In this document: positions 25,387 to 34,566 of the stretch, piece by piece
Layout: each line of letters starts with the position of its first letter
Position numbering within the stretch: the stretch's first letter is position 1
Assembly (NCBI GenBank): GCA_904063045.1
Contig: CAJFCJ010000005.1
Location: 837,167 to 901,166, forward strand
DNA from: Dimorphilus gyrociliatus
Lineage: Eukaryota > Annelida > Polychaeta > Dinophilidae
DNA length: 64,000 bases
Reading direction: 5' to 3'
Translations under genes and position numbers: made by a program
Notes under the pieces: generated by a model
What the model saw: only the letters and a program-made list of their open reading frames with translations
Told to the model about the DNA's origin: nothing
Databases searched by the model: none

Positions 25387-25485
25387 GAGCCAGAGACAGA
25401 GACACGAAGGTTAAACAGGCAATCAAAATAAACTTGTAAATTGGACGCCTTAGTTCTGTATATTCTTTCAACTGTATTCGACTTA
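24178..25485. other. Intergenic region with (GACA)n repeat
   Basis: No supported gene. A minus-strand open frame (24914-25195) has no motif and begins in an A/T run. CT-rich tracts lie at 24240-24282. Confidence 0.45.
25337..25386. repeat. (GACA)n microsatellite
   Basis: About eleven perfect GACA tetranucleotides followed by degenerate GAGACAGAGACA. It lies about 100 bp beyond the stop codon of the GST gene and may be in its 3' UTR. Confidence 0.9.
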
Positions 25486-26408
25486 TTAATTAGCGCACAG
25501 TCCCCTCTCCTTAAATTCTTCGGTCCAATCTCTAATTGCATTATCAAAATCATCTCCTTGAGAATTATACCATTCGGTCTCCATAAGGTTTCTCACGTAC
25601 TTTTCTATTCCCTGCCATCTAGATAGATTGAAATCTAATAAGAGCAAAGTTGTTATCGAGGCAGCCATTGCGAAATCAGCAAGAGTAGCCTGATCTCCGT
25701 TTAAAAACAATTCATCATCTTTAAAGCATAATTCATTAACTTTGTCAAGAGTATCGAATAGTTTCATTTTCTCCGTCTCGGTTGGATTTCGTTTGCCGAA
25801 TTTCATGGCCCTCTGTTAGTTTTAAAATGAAATAGAATTGTAAAAACTAAAACCGTGTTCTCTCCCCTCTGGAGCTACAGTTGCATTTGCAGTTGCATTT
25901 ACAGTTGCTGTTTGAAATTGAACTTTGCAATTGCATGTATTTAGTAGTTTTTTCTCCTTCCATTTTTACTATTAACTAATTGAATCAACTTACAAGAACA
26001 GCTCTTATAGGCGGTTGTACGACAGTTGCGTCGAAAAACAAATATCTATCAACAACCGCTCTTTTCCTAACATCTTTGGGATAAATTGCGTCCATTTCAT
26101 CATTGGCATATTTATTAAAGAGAAATTTTTGAATAGCCCTCGATTCCCACAGAATAAAGCCATCATCAACGATTGTTGGTACTGTTTGATGAGGATTTAA
26201 CTGAAATAAAAATATGATTAGAATATAAATAATTCAATGTAAAAACAATATCATTATGAGATACTTTTGCGAAGCTTTCCGTTTTATGATGACCTTTGAA
26301 AAGACTTAAATATTTCATATTCAACTCTACACCTAACGCCTTAGCCGTAAAGATAACAGCCCTACAAGGAGCGCTAGGTGTGACATAGTAGAAATTAATA
26401 GGAGCCAT
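25486..26408 (-). CDS. Glutathione S-transferase, delta/epsilon-like (3 exons)
   Basis: Model on the minus strand: exons 26408-26265, 26200-25994 and 25812-25486, with introns of 64 and 181 bp, all phase 0 and GT-AG, giving 225 residues. The N-terminal thioredoxin-like domain has TPSAPCRAV (Ser12 in the position of the catalytic Ser of delta/epsilon and theta classes), the cis-Pro loop HQTVPTI (P56) and the glutathione-binding WESRAI (E67-S68). The helical C-terminal domain has LNGDQATLADFAMA, with the T-x-x-D capping box at residues 160-163. The length is normal for the family. It is a predicted cytosolic enzyme conjugating glutathione to electrophiles. Class assignment by eye is tentative between delta/epsilon and theta. 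Confidence 0.93.
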
Positions 26409-29155
26409 TGTTTTCTAGTAAAATTCCTTTTTCTAAATATCGATATTAAATGGATTCCAGTGAACAAATGGGACACAAGATAATAAGAGTTTTAGATTAT
26501 GGGCCTTGAATTCAAGGTTTATCTTATCTAGTTAGTTGTTTATTGGTTAACCTGTTAGTATCTATGAACGAAAGCTTGCTAGATGGTTATCAGATATTTT
26601 TTTCGCATAGATTCCTTACCAAAAACATGAAATTGTTAAAAACTAGGCAAAGGCATATTTCTTTATCAAAAGTTAGAATCAGAGACCGCGTTTCTTTGGC
26701 CTAAATTTAGGCCTTTAAGTGCCTTTCAATATGTTTAATTAATGTAACATTTTATTCCTAACCTTGTTGATTTCGTGTCAACAATAATTCTCCTTAATCT
26801 TTCACTTTATCACGAATTAAAAAAGAAAAAGCACATAAAATCTTATTTATTAAGTAATCTTGAAAATCATCCAAACAGTGGTGCCATCTCGATATGGACA
26901 ATATTACTATAATATAAAATAGTACGAATAAATTGATTGTTACTTTTTTCGTGATGAAAATGTCTTTAATAGGGTAACATAAGAATAAAATTACATTGCA
27001 GATTATAGACTGAAAGTGTCCGTATAAAAAAGGTCAAATAGAACAGAGAAAGACTGTCGATAGTTGTATCTGACGTGAGAATAATAATGAGCTGGATTCT
27101 GGGCGGTGCAAATCTCAAAAGACTTATTCATTCTACCGAATGAGAAGCGTGTGACACAGCTGCCCTTGCCCTACGCCAGAAAGCAACTAAATCCAATTGA
27201 ATACTTTTTTTCTCATAAAGAGATCGACTCCTTCCGTCATGAGGTTTAATTTTTTTTTCATATATTTCTATCATCCGCCGATCATTTTACTTGAAAAATC
27301 TTCAACTTTTCCATAAGAAAGTGGAAGCGATCGGTATTCGTGTCTTTGTTGTGTTCTTGTACTTTTTACATAACTCGTAAGAAACTGCCAAACTAAGAGA
27401 AAATACAGGCAAGCGAATCAGTTAAGTATTCTATTATGACAAAGACATACTGTATATATTGCATCTAAGGTTTATATATTTATCAACTGCGACATTAGTA
27501 AGAGAAAAGGTAAGAGAATAAAGAAAAAGGAACTATAAAGTGTTTTCTAACGTTTCTCATTGCTTTTTTCTTTTAAATCGATATGAAAGATTTATTTTTA
27601 TATTTTTTAAATCTGTAATCGATTTATATGGTCTCTTAAAAAAGTCAGCTGAAAATATTGTTTACTCTCTCTCTCCCTCTCTTTCTCTCTTATCCTCCAT
27701 CTTTCTTTTCACTGCTCTATACTTCTTTTATGTATTTGCTTATAGTCATAAGGTGAAGACATCTGTTTATTCATATAGTTTATTTTTGTTTTGAGTTGGA
27801 AGAAATTAGGTCTTTTTTATATAGTTTTAATAAAATTATTAAATAGTTAATGTACCTGAAAGGATATTACAAGTGTTAAGGGAATATCTATCTAATTGTC
27901 CTTAATTTGATAAAGTCTTAACATTAAGGTTCACGTGACAAAAATAGAAAGAAAAGAGGAATGATACGTTAACTCAAATAATTTATATGTATATCTATAT
28001 ATACAATATAGATGTACAATTTCTCTCACCCATTCACCCACTCTCTCTCTCTCACTCTCGCTCTTCTTCTTCTTCTTCTCGCTGCAGTTTTTTAATTCTA
28101 TTAATATTGCGTTTGTAATTTATATTTAGAACTCTTAAAAATTATTATAGAAATCCAAAATAAAGAATCGGCTTGATGATTGAATTTTTTTTATTAAAAA
28201 AAAAAGAAACTAAAATAATATAAAAGATTTACCATAGTAGAAAAGAAAACGAAAAAATAGATGATTTTTTGTTTTTTTAAAAAAAAAGGGCAATATTTAT
28301 ATATGTAATATAATTGTTATGTGATTAAATATCCTGTATTATTTACTTTTAACTTGTTCGGTTATATTTGTATATATACTCTTACAGATCATCTCTGCAA
28401 TTTGCCATTCCATTCATGTTATTCTCTACAATAATTATAGAAGAGGTAGGTGTATGATAAAAAAGACATGCATGCCCTTCATTTAGTACTTTTTGGTCAT
28501 AAATATGAACTTGAAAAAACAAGGAAACTTCCCTTCTAAGCACGGCAATCTATATATAGTTAATTTTCGTTCTAAGTATACAGTAGATATATATATATAT
28601 ATATATGTTGTATATTTATAGTATATATTTATATACAGAGTATTGAAGAACAGCTAATAAACTCATGCAAGAAAATATGCAAGGACAGCCATATAAAACG
28701 CGATAAACTAGCACAAAAGTAAGTAAATAACTCATTTTCACTCTACAGAAAAATCCACTCTGGTACAAATTTATTAGGTCTGAAAAATCTCTTCGATTTT
28801 CCCTAAATACTATGCAATTTTTCCCGTGTAATTTCCAAGTAAGTGAATATAATTTTTCATGATTTCGGGTTATTTAAATAATTTTCATTTTTCTTTTTTT
28901 CTCTCTTTAATAAGCTGTGCGAAAATTTTCGAAAGTTAAGAGAACAATCTTGCAGGAGGCAAAATAGGATTAAATTTTATGGAAAATCATTCAATTGGAT
29001 CCCGTATTATTCTAGTTAGTAGTGAACAATAGATAAGGGACAGAAGGGGAGGGGGAACGGGGGAAAAGGGGAACGAAGGAGAGCAAAGGGAAAAAAAAAA
29101 GCTTATTATTAAATGGAAAAATTAATATAATTTGTCTTGTTTGTTATTTAAACAG
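26409..29155. other. Gap upstream of the ADAMTS-like exons
   Basis: About 2.7 kb in which missing upstream exons of the following gene might lie. I looked for a thrombospondin type 1 motif and for the W-x-P / Cys pattern that normally precedes the Cys-rich domain and did not find them. Two AG/GT-flanked open segments (about 28639-28719 and 28750-28839) do not match the phase of the exon at 29156. CT-rich tracts occur at about 27664-27690 and 28041-28080. Confidence 0.4.
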
Positions 29156-29939
29156 ATGAGGAACCTTGCGAATTGTATTGTAAACCGGAAGGTTATGAAA
29201 TATACAAAAAATTCGGTATTGTTAAAGACGGTAGCAGTTGCAATCCTGATAATGAGTACTCTATTTGTATCAATGGCAAATGTCAAGTAAGTTATTGCAG
29301 TCGTCTCATTTTTTATTCAGATCCTATGACAGAACGCTTTACACTCTATTTAATCAGGATCTACTTTATTGGCTTTGAAATAAAATACACAATTCGACCA
29401 TTTTTAAAAATCATTTCCCTTTAAATAATCCTATTTATTTTTTTTTGTTATCTCAAATAGAATGTCGGATGCGATGGAGCCTTAAATTCGGACAAACGAT
29501 ACGACGTGTGCAGGGTCTGTGGCGGGAATAATTCAACTTGTCACGTGATTAAAGGAGAATTCTCTAGGAATGATATCGGTTTTGGATATTTTACGATAGT
29601 AACAATACCCAAAGCGGCAGTAAATATCCGTATTTTTACTCAAGAACCTTCGTTTAACCATATTGGTAATTAATCTTTAATGAATTAATTAAAAACTAAT
29701 GACTTTATTAATTTTATATTCTCTTTCCATGACCAGCAATAAAGCGATTGATGAATAATAAATTCCTAATGAATCGGTATGACAACGTACATAATGAGTT
29801 TCGCGGAGAAATAGATGGCGCTGTTTGGACTTATTCAACATCCAATAGAGGGCTCCATAATAAAAATAGAAAATTTTCCGCAATATTGACAGCAGATGGA
29901 CCAATCAAACGATCAGTTGAAATAATGGTCAGTCGATAA
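29156..29939 (+). CDS. 3' end of an ADAMTS/ADAMTSL-like extracellular protein
   Basis: Three exons, 29156-29286, 29461-29665 and 29737-29939, joined in phase 0 and phase 1, encode about 178 residues. The first carries the end of the ADAMTS cysteine-rich domain (CELYCKPEGYE, DGSSCNPD, ICINGKC). The second has VGCDGALNSD and the hallmark CRVCGGNNSTC, then the start of the beta-rich spacer (GYFTIVTIPKAAVNI). The third finishes the spacer and stops with EIMVSR. No thrombospondin type 1 repeat or PLAC domain follows. Vertebrate and insect relatives are secreted matrix proteins. The metalloprotease half, if any, is not in view, so this may be an ADAMTSL, papilin-type or truncated gene. The first exon enters in phase 1, so an upstream exon is needed and missing. 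One Cys of the usual CGVCGG has become Arg (CRVCGG). Confidence 0.85.
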
Positions 29940-30156
29940 GCGTTTGCAATAAGTCGATATATTAATAACCATATCTGTCATTTTAATAACAGTTATTAAA
30001 AATGGGCCTAAACGACGGTGTAAAATACTCATATTCAATACGAAAAGACTTGCGGAAAACGAAAATTTAACATGTATACCATTCATAACTTTATATAGAT
30101 ACAGTTTAACTTGTAATGTATAATATAGATTTACTATATATTGTATAATGATGTGA

Positions 30157-30162
30157 AATAAA
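30157..30162 (+). terminator. Poly(A) signal AATAAA for the ADAMTS-like gene
   Basis: A canonical AATAAA about 220 bp beyond the stop codon at 29939, in AT-rich sequence. Probable but unproven. Confidence 0.45.
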
Positions 30163-30253
30163 TATGTGTAAAACATTCCATAAACCAATAACGAAGTAAA
30201 AAGAACAAAAACCGTTTAGTAAAACAAAGACAGAGAGCAAGAGAGAGCAAGAA

Positions 30254-30287
<34 letters not shown>

Positions 30288-30632
30288 ACGTTTTGTTTGA
30301 AGACTAGTTTTGTACATACAATACATTATTGATAAAACAGAAAAAGAACAAATTCTATTACACTATACAACATATGCTGCTTCCATAACTTCTATAATTT
30401 CATTCTTTCGGCTTTTTTTTCTATTAAAACTTATTTTAATGTGATAAAATACAAAAAAAAACCCAACCAACTATTATAATTTTGCAGCCATAGGTTATAT
30501 GACAAAAGCCTATTTTTGCAGTCTTTTGAATTACATCAAACTTTCTCTGGTTTATTAAGTACATTTCCAATTGATCCGTTTAAATACATATTCGCCTCTC
30601 AAATTTAATCGGGAACGAACGCATATGTAAAC
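30163..30632. other. Intergenic with (GA)n
   Basis: Holds a GA-rich microsatellite (about 30229-30290). It includes the presumed promoter of the single-PAN gene; I see no clear TATA box. Confidence 0.45.
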
Positions 30633-31137
30633 ATGAAATATTCAATTTTCATTGTTTCCTTTATTGGAATTTTAAATCTTTACGGGATTTTTGGATGTCT
30701 TGACGATGACAGCGATAATCAGGATAATGGTACAATAAATTCAACTCTTTTATTCAAAAGTCTATTAAATTAATACTACATCTATTCAAATATATTCAAA
30801 GTAGGTTGTGTTTACGTACAATATCCATCTCATCAACTAGTGAATTCTGCCTTATCAATTGAGCCTAATGTCGACTGTGTTGGTAAATGTAAGAAATTAT
30901 GCGAAAACAACGAAGGGTGCAAGTAGGTGTTTCTTTATTCATTCTCTACATTAAGACTTCTTTCATTGACATACGCCTATAAACTTAAAAATACAATGGA
31001 AACACAGATCTCTCGCCTATAACGGAGAAGAACAAATCTGCTATATCTACAAGGAGGATAAGGACTCCGCACCGGAAAACTTCCAATCATACGCTTCTTT
31101 TGATTATTTTCAAAAAATTTGTCCGAAGAATAAATAA
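30633..31137 (+). CDS. Small secreted single-PAN/Apple-domain protein
   Basis: Exons 30633-30729, 30805-30922 and 31008-31137 encode 114 residues. Residues 1-21 form a signal peptide (MKYSIFIVSFIGILNLYGIFG), followed by an acidic linker (LDDDSDNQDN). One PAN-like domain follows with the six-Cys spacing of the big array: C near the start, CVGKCKKLC in the middle, then GC, ICY and a final C before the end. The intron before the domain is phase 1 and the one inside it is phase 2, exactly as in the 58-domain gene downstream. A poly(A) signal AATAAA is at 31148-31153. It is probably a paralogue, and possibly close to the founder, of the giant gene's module. Function unknown; PAN domains bind proteins or sugars. 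Confidence 0.85.
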
Positions 31138-31147
31138 AACCTGCATA

Positions 31148-31153
31148 AATAAA
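31148..31153 (+). terminator. Poly(A) signal AATAAA for the single-PAN gene
   Basis: Canonical hexamer 11 bp after the stop codon. The next gene is tail-to-tail, with its own minus-strand AATAAA at 31329-31334. Confidence 0.5.
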
Positions 31154-31328
31154 TTACGAAAACATGATAATTCCCTTCTTTCATTCTCTTTATCTCTTTT
31201 CTATTTTATCATATAAAGACGGCTTAGTTTTATTGCAGTTTTAATGATCTTATTACAGTACTATATTTACTTTGAATTACTAAATAAACGATGGAATAAA
31301 GGTATCAAAATATTTCGTAATATGGCGA

Positions 31329-31334
31329 TTTATT
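31329..31334 (-). terminator. Poly(A) signal for the hemopexin-like gene
   Basis: TTTATT on the plus strand reads AATAAA on the minus strand, about 100 bp beyond the stop at 31434. Confidence 0.4.
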
Positions 31335-31433
31335 GATAATGTTAATGCAATAGCATTTGACATAGTACACAAAACGAAGAGAGAGAGAGAGAGAGAGAGA
31401 CAAACAGACAGAGGTTAGAAATACCTAATCAAT

Positions 31434-32417
31434 CTAACAAAGGTTAACTTTCCCTAAGTATGAAAGCGTTTTTAAATCCATATCGTAGAAATAATAGTCA
31501 TTTCCTTTAAAAAAAATTGTTGAATTTTCATTGTCAGCCAGTGTCAAAGCTGCTGTAGAATCAGGAATAATTCCAGGAAAATGCTCATTTTTTGTATCAT
31601 TTATATGATAGCTAGTGCCCTTTGCGAGCCACGACATCCAAGTCTCAGACCATACCTCGTATATATAGGATCCTTTAAAGAAGTAGGCAGTAAGGAATGG
31701 TTTGTTGGGTTCAGAGCAAAATTTACAGGTCATTCTTTCAAGCATTGCCCCTGGTCCCTGTGGCACATGATTACCAAGAGTATATTTAATATTTGCCCCA
31801 TTGGTTCCACTAAACGCCTTGAAGGCGGGAAAATTGGAAAATTTATTGAAAGAATATGAAAACTCCCCCTTAAAAATGAAATAAATATATGACGAAAACA
31901 TTTGCCTAACCAGTAGACCATCAGTTCCAAATGTTCCCCAGTTTGTGAAAAATTTATTTATATGTTTTCTGGACGTAGGACCAGTTTGAAAGTCTGTCCA
32001 GTTATTATAAACTAACACAGCATTACCGCTAATAAGAAAATATTTATTTTCAGTACTATCGTAAAATGCTCCATTGATACCTGGTTTTTGTTGTTTTCTG
32101 CCAAATAGCTCAAATTCAAAATATCTGATATTTCTTTCTAAAGATTCGTTTAAATTTAAAAACTTTTCATAAATAACGCACTTTGAACAATTAGCTTCAA
32201 AAGAAAAGCCAGTACAATTTGCCCATTCAATACACATAAATGCACAATCGGTTATAGAATTGCCAACGTTAGTATGGATAATATTATCAAAAGATTCCAA
32301 GATTGAAGGGCTCTTTTGACTTGGAGATTGCCAAATTTGATCTCCAATTGATGGAGAGCCATCAAATTTATTTGAGTAGGCAATAAGAAAATTAGAAATC
32401 AACAATAGAACAATCAT
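31434..32417 (-). CDS. Secreted protein with PAN-like N-terminus and hemopexin-like repeats, intronless
   Basis: A single 327-codon frame with no intron, unlike the neighbouring PAN genes. A signal peptide (MIVLLLISNFLIAYS) is followed by a Ser/Pro-rich linker. A short Cys-rich segment comes next (DCAFMCIEWANCTGFSFEANC), which follows the CxxxC...C...C logic of a PAN domain although shorter. From about residue 115 there are repeated hydrophobic/aromatic strands of hemopexin type: GAFYDSTENKYFLISGN, YIYFIFKGEFSY, TAYFFKGSYIYEVW and TIFFKGNDYYFYDM. The protein ends in Cys, which can close a propeller with an earlier Cys. Several N-glycosylation sequons are present. The hemopexin call rests on the repeated FFKG-x-x-Y-x-Y pattern and is moderately sure. 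Function unknown. Confidence 0.8.
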   Translation of the reverse strand: MIVLLLISNFLIAYSNKFDGSPSIGDQIWQSPSQKSPSILESFDNIIHTNVGNSITDCAFMCIEWANCTGFSFEANCSKCVIYEKFLNLNESLERNIRYFEFELFGRKQQKPGINGAFYDSTENKYFLISGNAVLVYNNWTDFQTGPTSRKHINKFFTNWGTFGTDGLLVRQMFSSYIYFIFKGEFSYSFNKFSNFPAFKAFSGTNGANIKYTLGNHVPQGPGAMLERMTCKFCSEPNKPFLTAYFFKGSYIYEVWSETWMSWLAKGTSYHINDTKNEHFPGIIPDSTAALTLADNENSTIFFKGNDYYFYDMDLKTLSYLGKVNLC

Positions 32418-33543
32418 ATTTTTTTAATATCTCAGCAGAGTAAAGAGGCGAAACTAATAGGAGCAGGGTGAGAAGGATTTTAGATCTTTAAAGAAACCGA
32501 CCACATGAATGAGTGCTTTTCTTCCTCAAAAGATTTCCTATACTAGTTTTGATTATTCAATAAACTTCCGTTTCTACAACATTAATTATTCATAAAAGCA
32601 CTAAGTTCTTCAATGAAATATACAATGATTTATTAATTTAAAAATATATAACGATAACGGTGTACTAGAACTTGAGGCAACAACTTTCAGGTCACAGCTA
32701 TCCATTTCAGGAAGAATTCTACTCATTTTTACCCCAGTGATGGCCTATCATGGAATTTGAAGGAATCCAAAATTTCAAAATTGTCAAGTATACATTAATT
32801 CAACATGCGAGGCATAAATTTCAATACTTTTTCCATTTTTTAGCAAAGATAAGGTGGTCAGTTCCACAGCTTCTGGGAATTCTAGAAAAAAGAAACTGGG
32901 ACATTTTCTTTCCTTTTTCTATAAGATCGATTAATCAATTAATTCATAAACCAGTAGAATACAATATAGAAAACACGTGTTTCTGTAAAGAACAATAATG
33001 TTATTTTTATATTTAAGAAAAGTCACCATTTCAAGCAGTGGCTGTCAGAGATGAGAAATCTCATCTAATGAAGGGTAAAAAGCAACATAAGAGGATGAAA
33101 CTGTTTCTTGAATACTATCCTACAAGCTCTATTTTTTACCTTTTTGATAAAACATCATACAAGTTGTTCTTATAGATGGATAAATAGATAGATAAACAGA
33201 TAGTATACTCATACAACTCTAAACTTTTTAAGAGTACAATTAGAGATGTTCTCTTAAAAGAAACAATTAGAAAATTATCTTTTTGGGGGAAGCCGGTCAA
33301 TAGTCGATAATTAAAATGAACGAACAATGTTACACAGTACTTTAAAGATTTCCAATACAAATTTGAATAATTCAATAAAATTTCATTTCTACAATATTAA
33401 TCATTCATAAAAGTAACTTTAATTTATCAATGAATTATGCAATGAATAATTAATGAAGAAATTAATATACAACTAAATGAAAATAGTAGAAAAACAAAAC
33501 AATTTTATAATTAAAACTAAACAGAACGTTATATACTAACGTT
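32418..33543. other. Intergenic, with a diverged direct repeat pair
   Basis: Segments at about 32548-32650 and 33364-33475 resemble each other (TTCAATAAA, TTTCTACAA, ATTAAT, ATTCATAAAAG in the same order) and look like two decayed copies of one sequence. The plus-strand open frame at 32750-32998 has no recognisable domain or splice support and I leave it out. Confidence 0.45.
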
Positions 33544-33786
33544 CCGTTCACATTACATGATATGAGTGAATGTGTGTTAGTGTGCGAGTTTCAGTGTCTG
33601 AGCGTCACTTAAGAAGGGAGTTTGACTTAGCCCAGAGTCGGGACAGTCCAACTTGATGTTATGCCACATCGTTGATAACGACGTGGCATGAACGTGGCAT
33701 GAATGTGGCAATACAGATGAGCACAGTCAAACACCCAATTAAGTGACACTAACAAAGTATAAAAGGGAGTGAATGTAATAGAACGG
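33544..33786. repeat. Fold-back (long inverted repeat) element with internal TATA box
   Basis: The centre is a near-perfect hairpin: ATGCCACATCGTT at 33661 pairs with AACGACGTGGCAT ending 33689 across a 3-base loop. Further matching blocks follow outwards in the right order: GTTTGACT with AGTCAAAC, GTCACTTAA with TTAAGTGAC, TTAGTG with CACTAA, and CCGTTC with GAACGG. The GTGGCATGAA motif is also repeated directly on the right of the centre. A TATAAAAGGG box lies at about 33758. A separate palindrome (ACGAAATTC / GAATTTCGT) is at 33822-33843. It may be a MITE-like or fold-back element, or the remains of an LTR. It lies about 780 bp upstream of the giant PAN gene. Confidence 0.55.
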
Positions 33787-34566
33787 TGTGAGAGACCAAA
33801 AGAATATCAAATAAAATTTATACGAAATTCTTAGGAATTTCGTGCTATAAGCGAAAAACAAAATCTTATAAAAAAACTATTAAATCTATGTTTCTAACTT
33901 GAACTTTTTAAAGTTTTGGACAAACAAAACATAACCAAAAATTTCAAGCTGTTAATAAACATAAATTAAATATATATAAATTTAATTGTTGTATAAGATG
34001 CTAAATCCACAGATGTTTTCTTATATAGAGTTCAGAAGCGTATAAATTTATGTTCCGGGAATGGGAAATTTGTTCATTTCCATCATTTTAAACTGAAAGT
34101 TAATTAGTTAATTTCTTAAATTGTTAATATAACTACAAATACAAATATATTAAACAATTTTACATTGGTAAACTTTAATAAAAACCCAAAAAACAATTGA
34201 AAATTTGTTACATAAGCACAAAGAGTCCGCCATTTAAACATGAAAAAAAAAAAAGAAATAAATTTATATGACTAATCATTTATGTTTCTATTTTCGATTT
34301 ATCAATATTTAAAAATTAACAAATGAAATCGAAAATTACAACAGCCCGTTATATTCATTTGACAGCAATAAAAAGAAATTTATATTAAAGCATAAGCCAA
34401 ATTTATAAAACTAATATTCGTAAAGAAACATTCGTTTTAGCAATAGGGTGTAACAAAATTCCATAAATTATTAGGATAAATTACTTGTACAACAAAAACA
34501 TATCTTGATTTATCAGTGAGTATCTCTCAGAACTATATTTTGAATTAACATACTTCGAAGCAGGAT
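33787..34566. other. Upstream region of the giant PAN gene
   Basis: AT-rich, no coding signal. It begins with the palindrome at 33822-33843. No clear TATA box within 100 bp of the ATG at 34567. A splice acceptor-like GAAGCAG lies just before the ATG, so an upstream non-coding exon is possible. Confidence 0.4.

Noticed and set aside
28639-28839. Two AG/GT-bounded open segments upstream of the ADAMTS-like exons
   Set aside because: Their phases do not connect to each other or to the exon at 29156 without a stop, and they lack the expected Cys-rich-domain motifs.
31581-31859. Plus-strand frame opposite the hemopexin-like gene
   Set aside because: Shadow of the longer minus-strand frame, which has a signal peptide and domain pattern.
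32750-32998. Plus-strand 82-codon frame between the hemopexin-like gene and the giant gene
   Set aside because: No signal peptide, cysteine pattern or splice signal; it lies in decayed repeat sequence.
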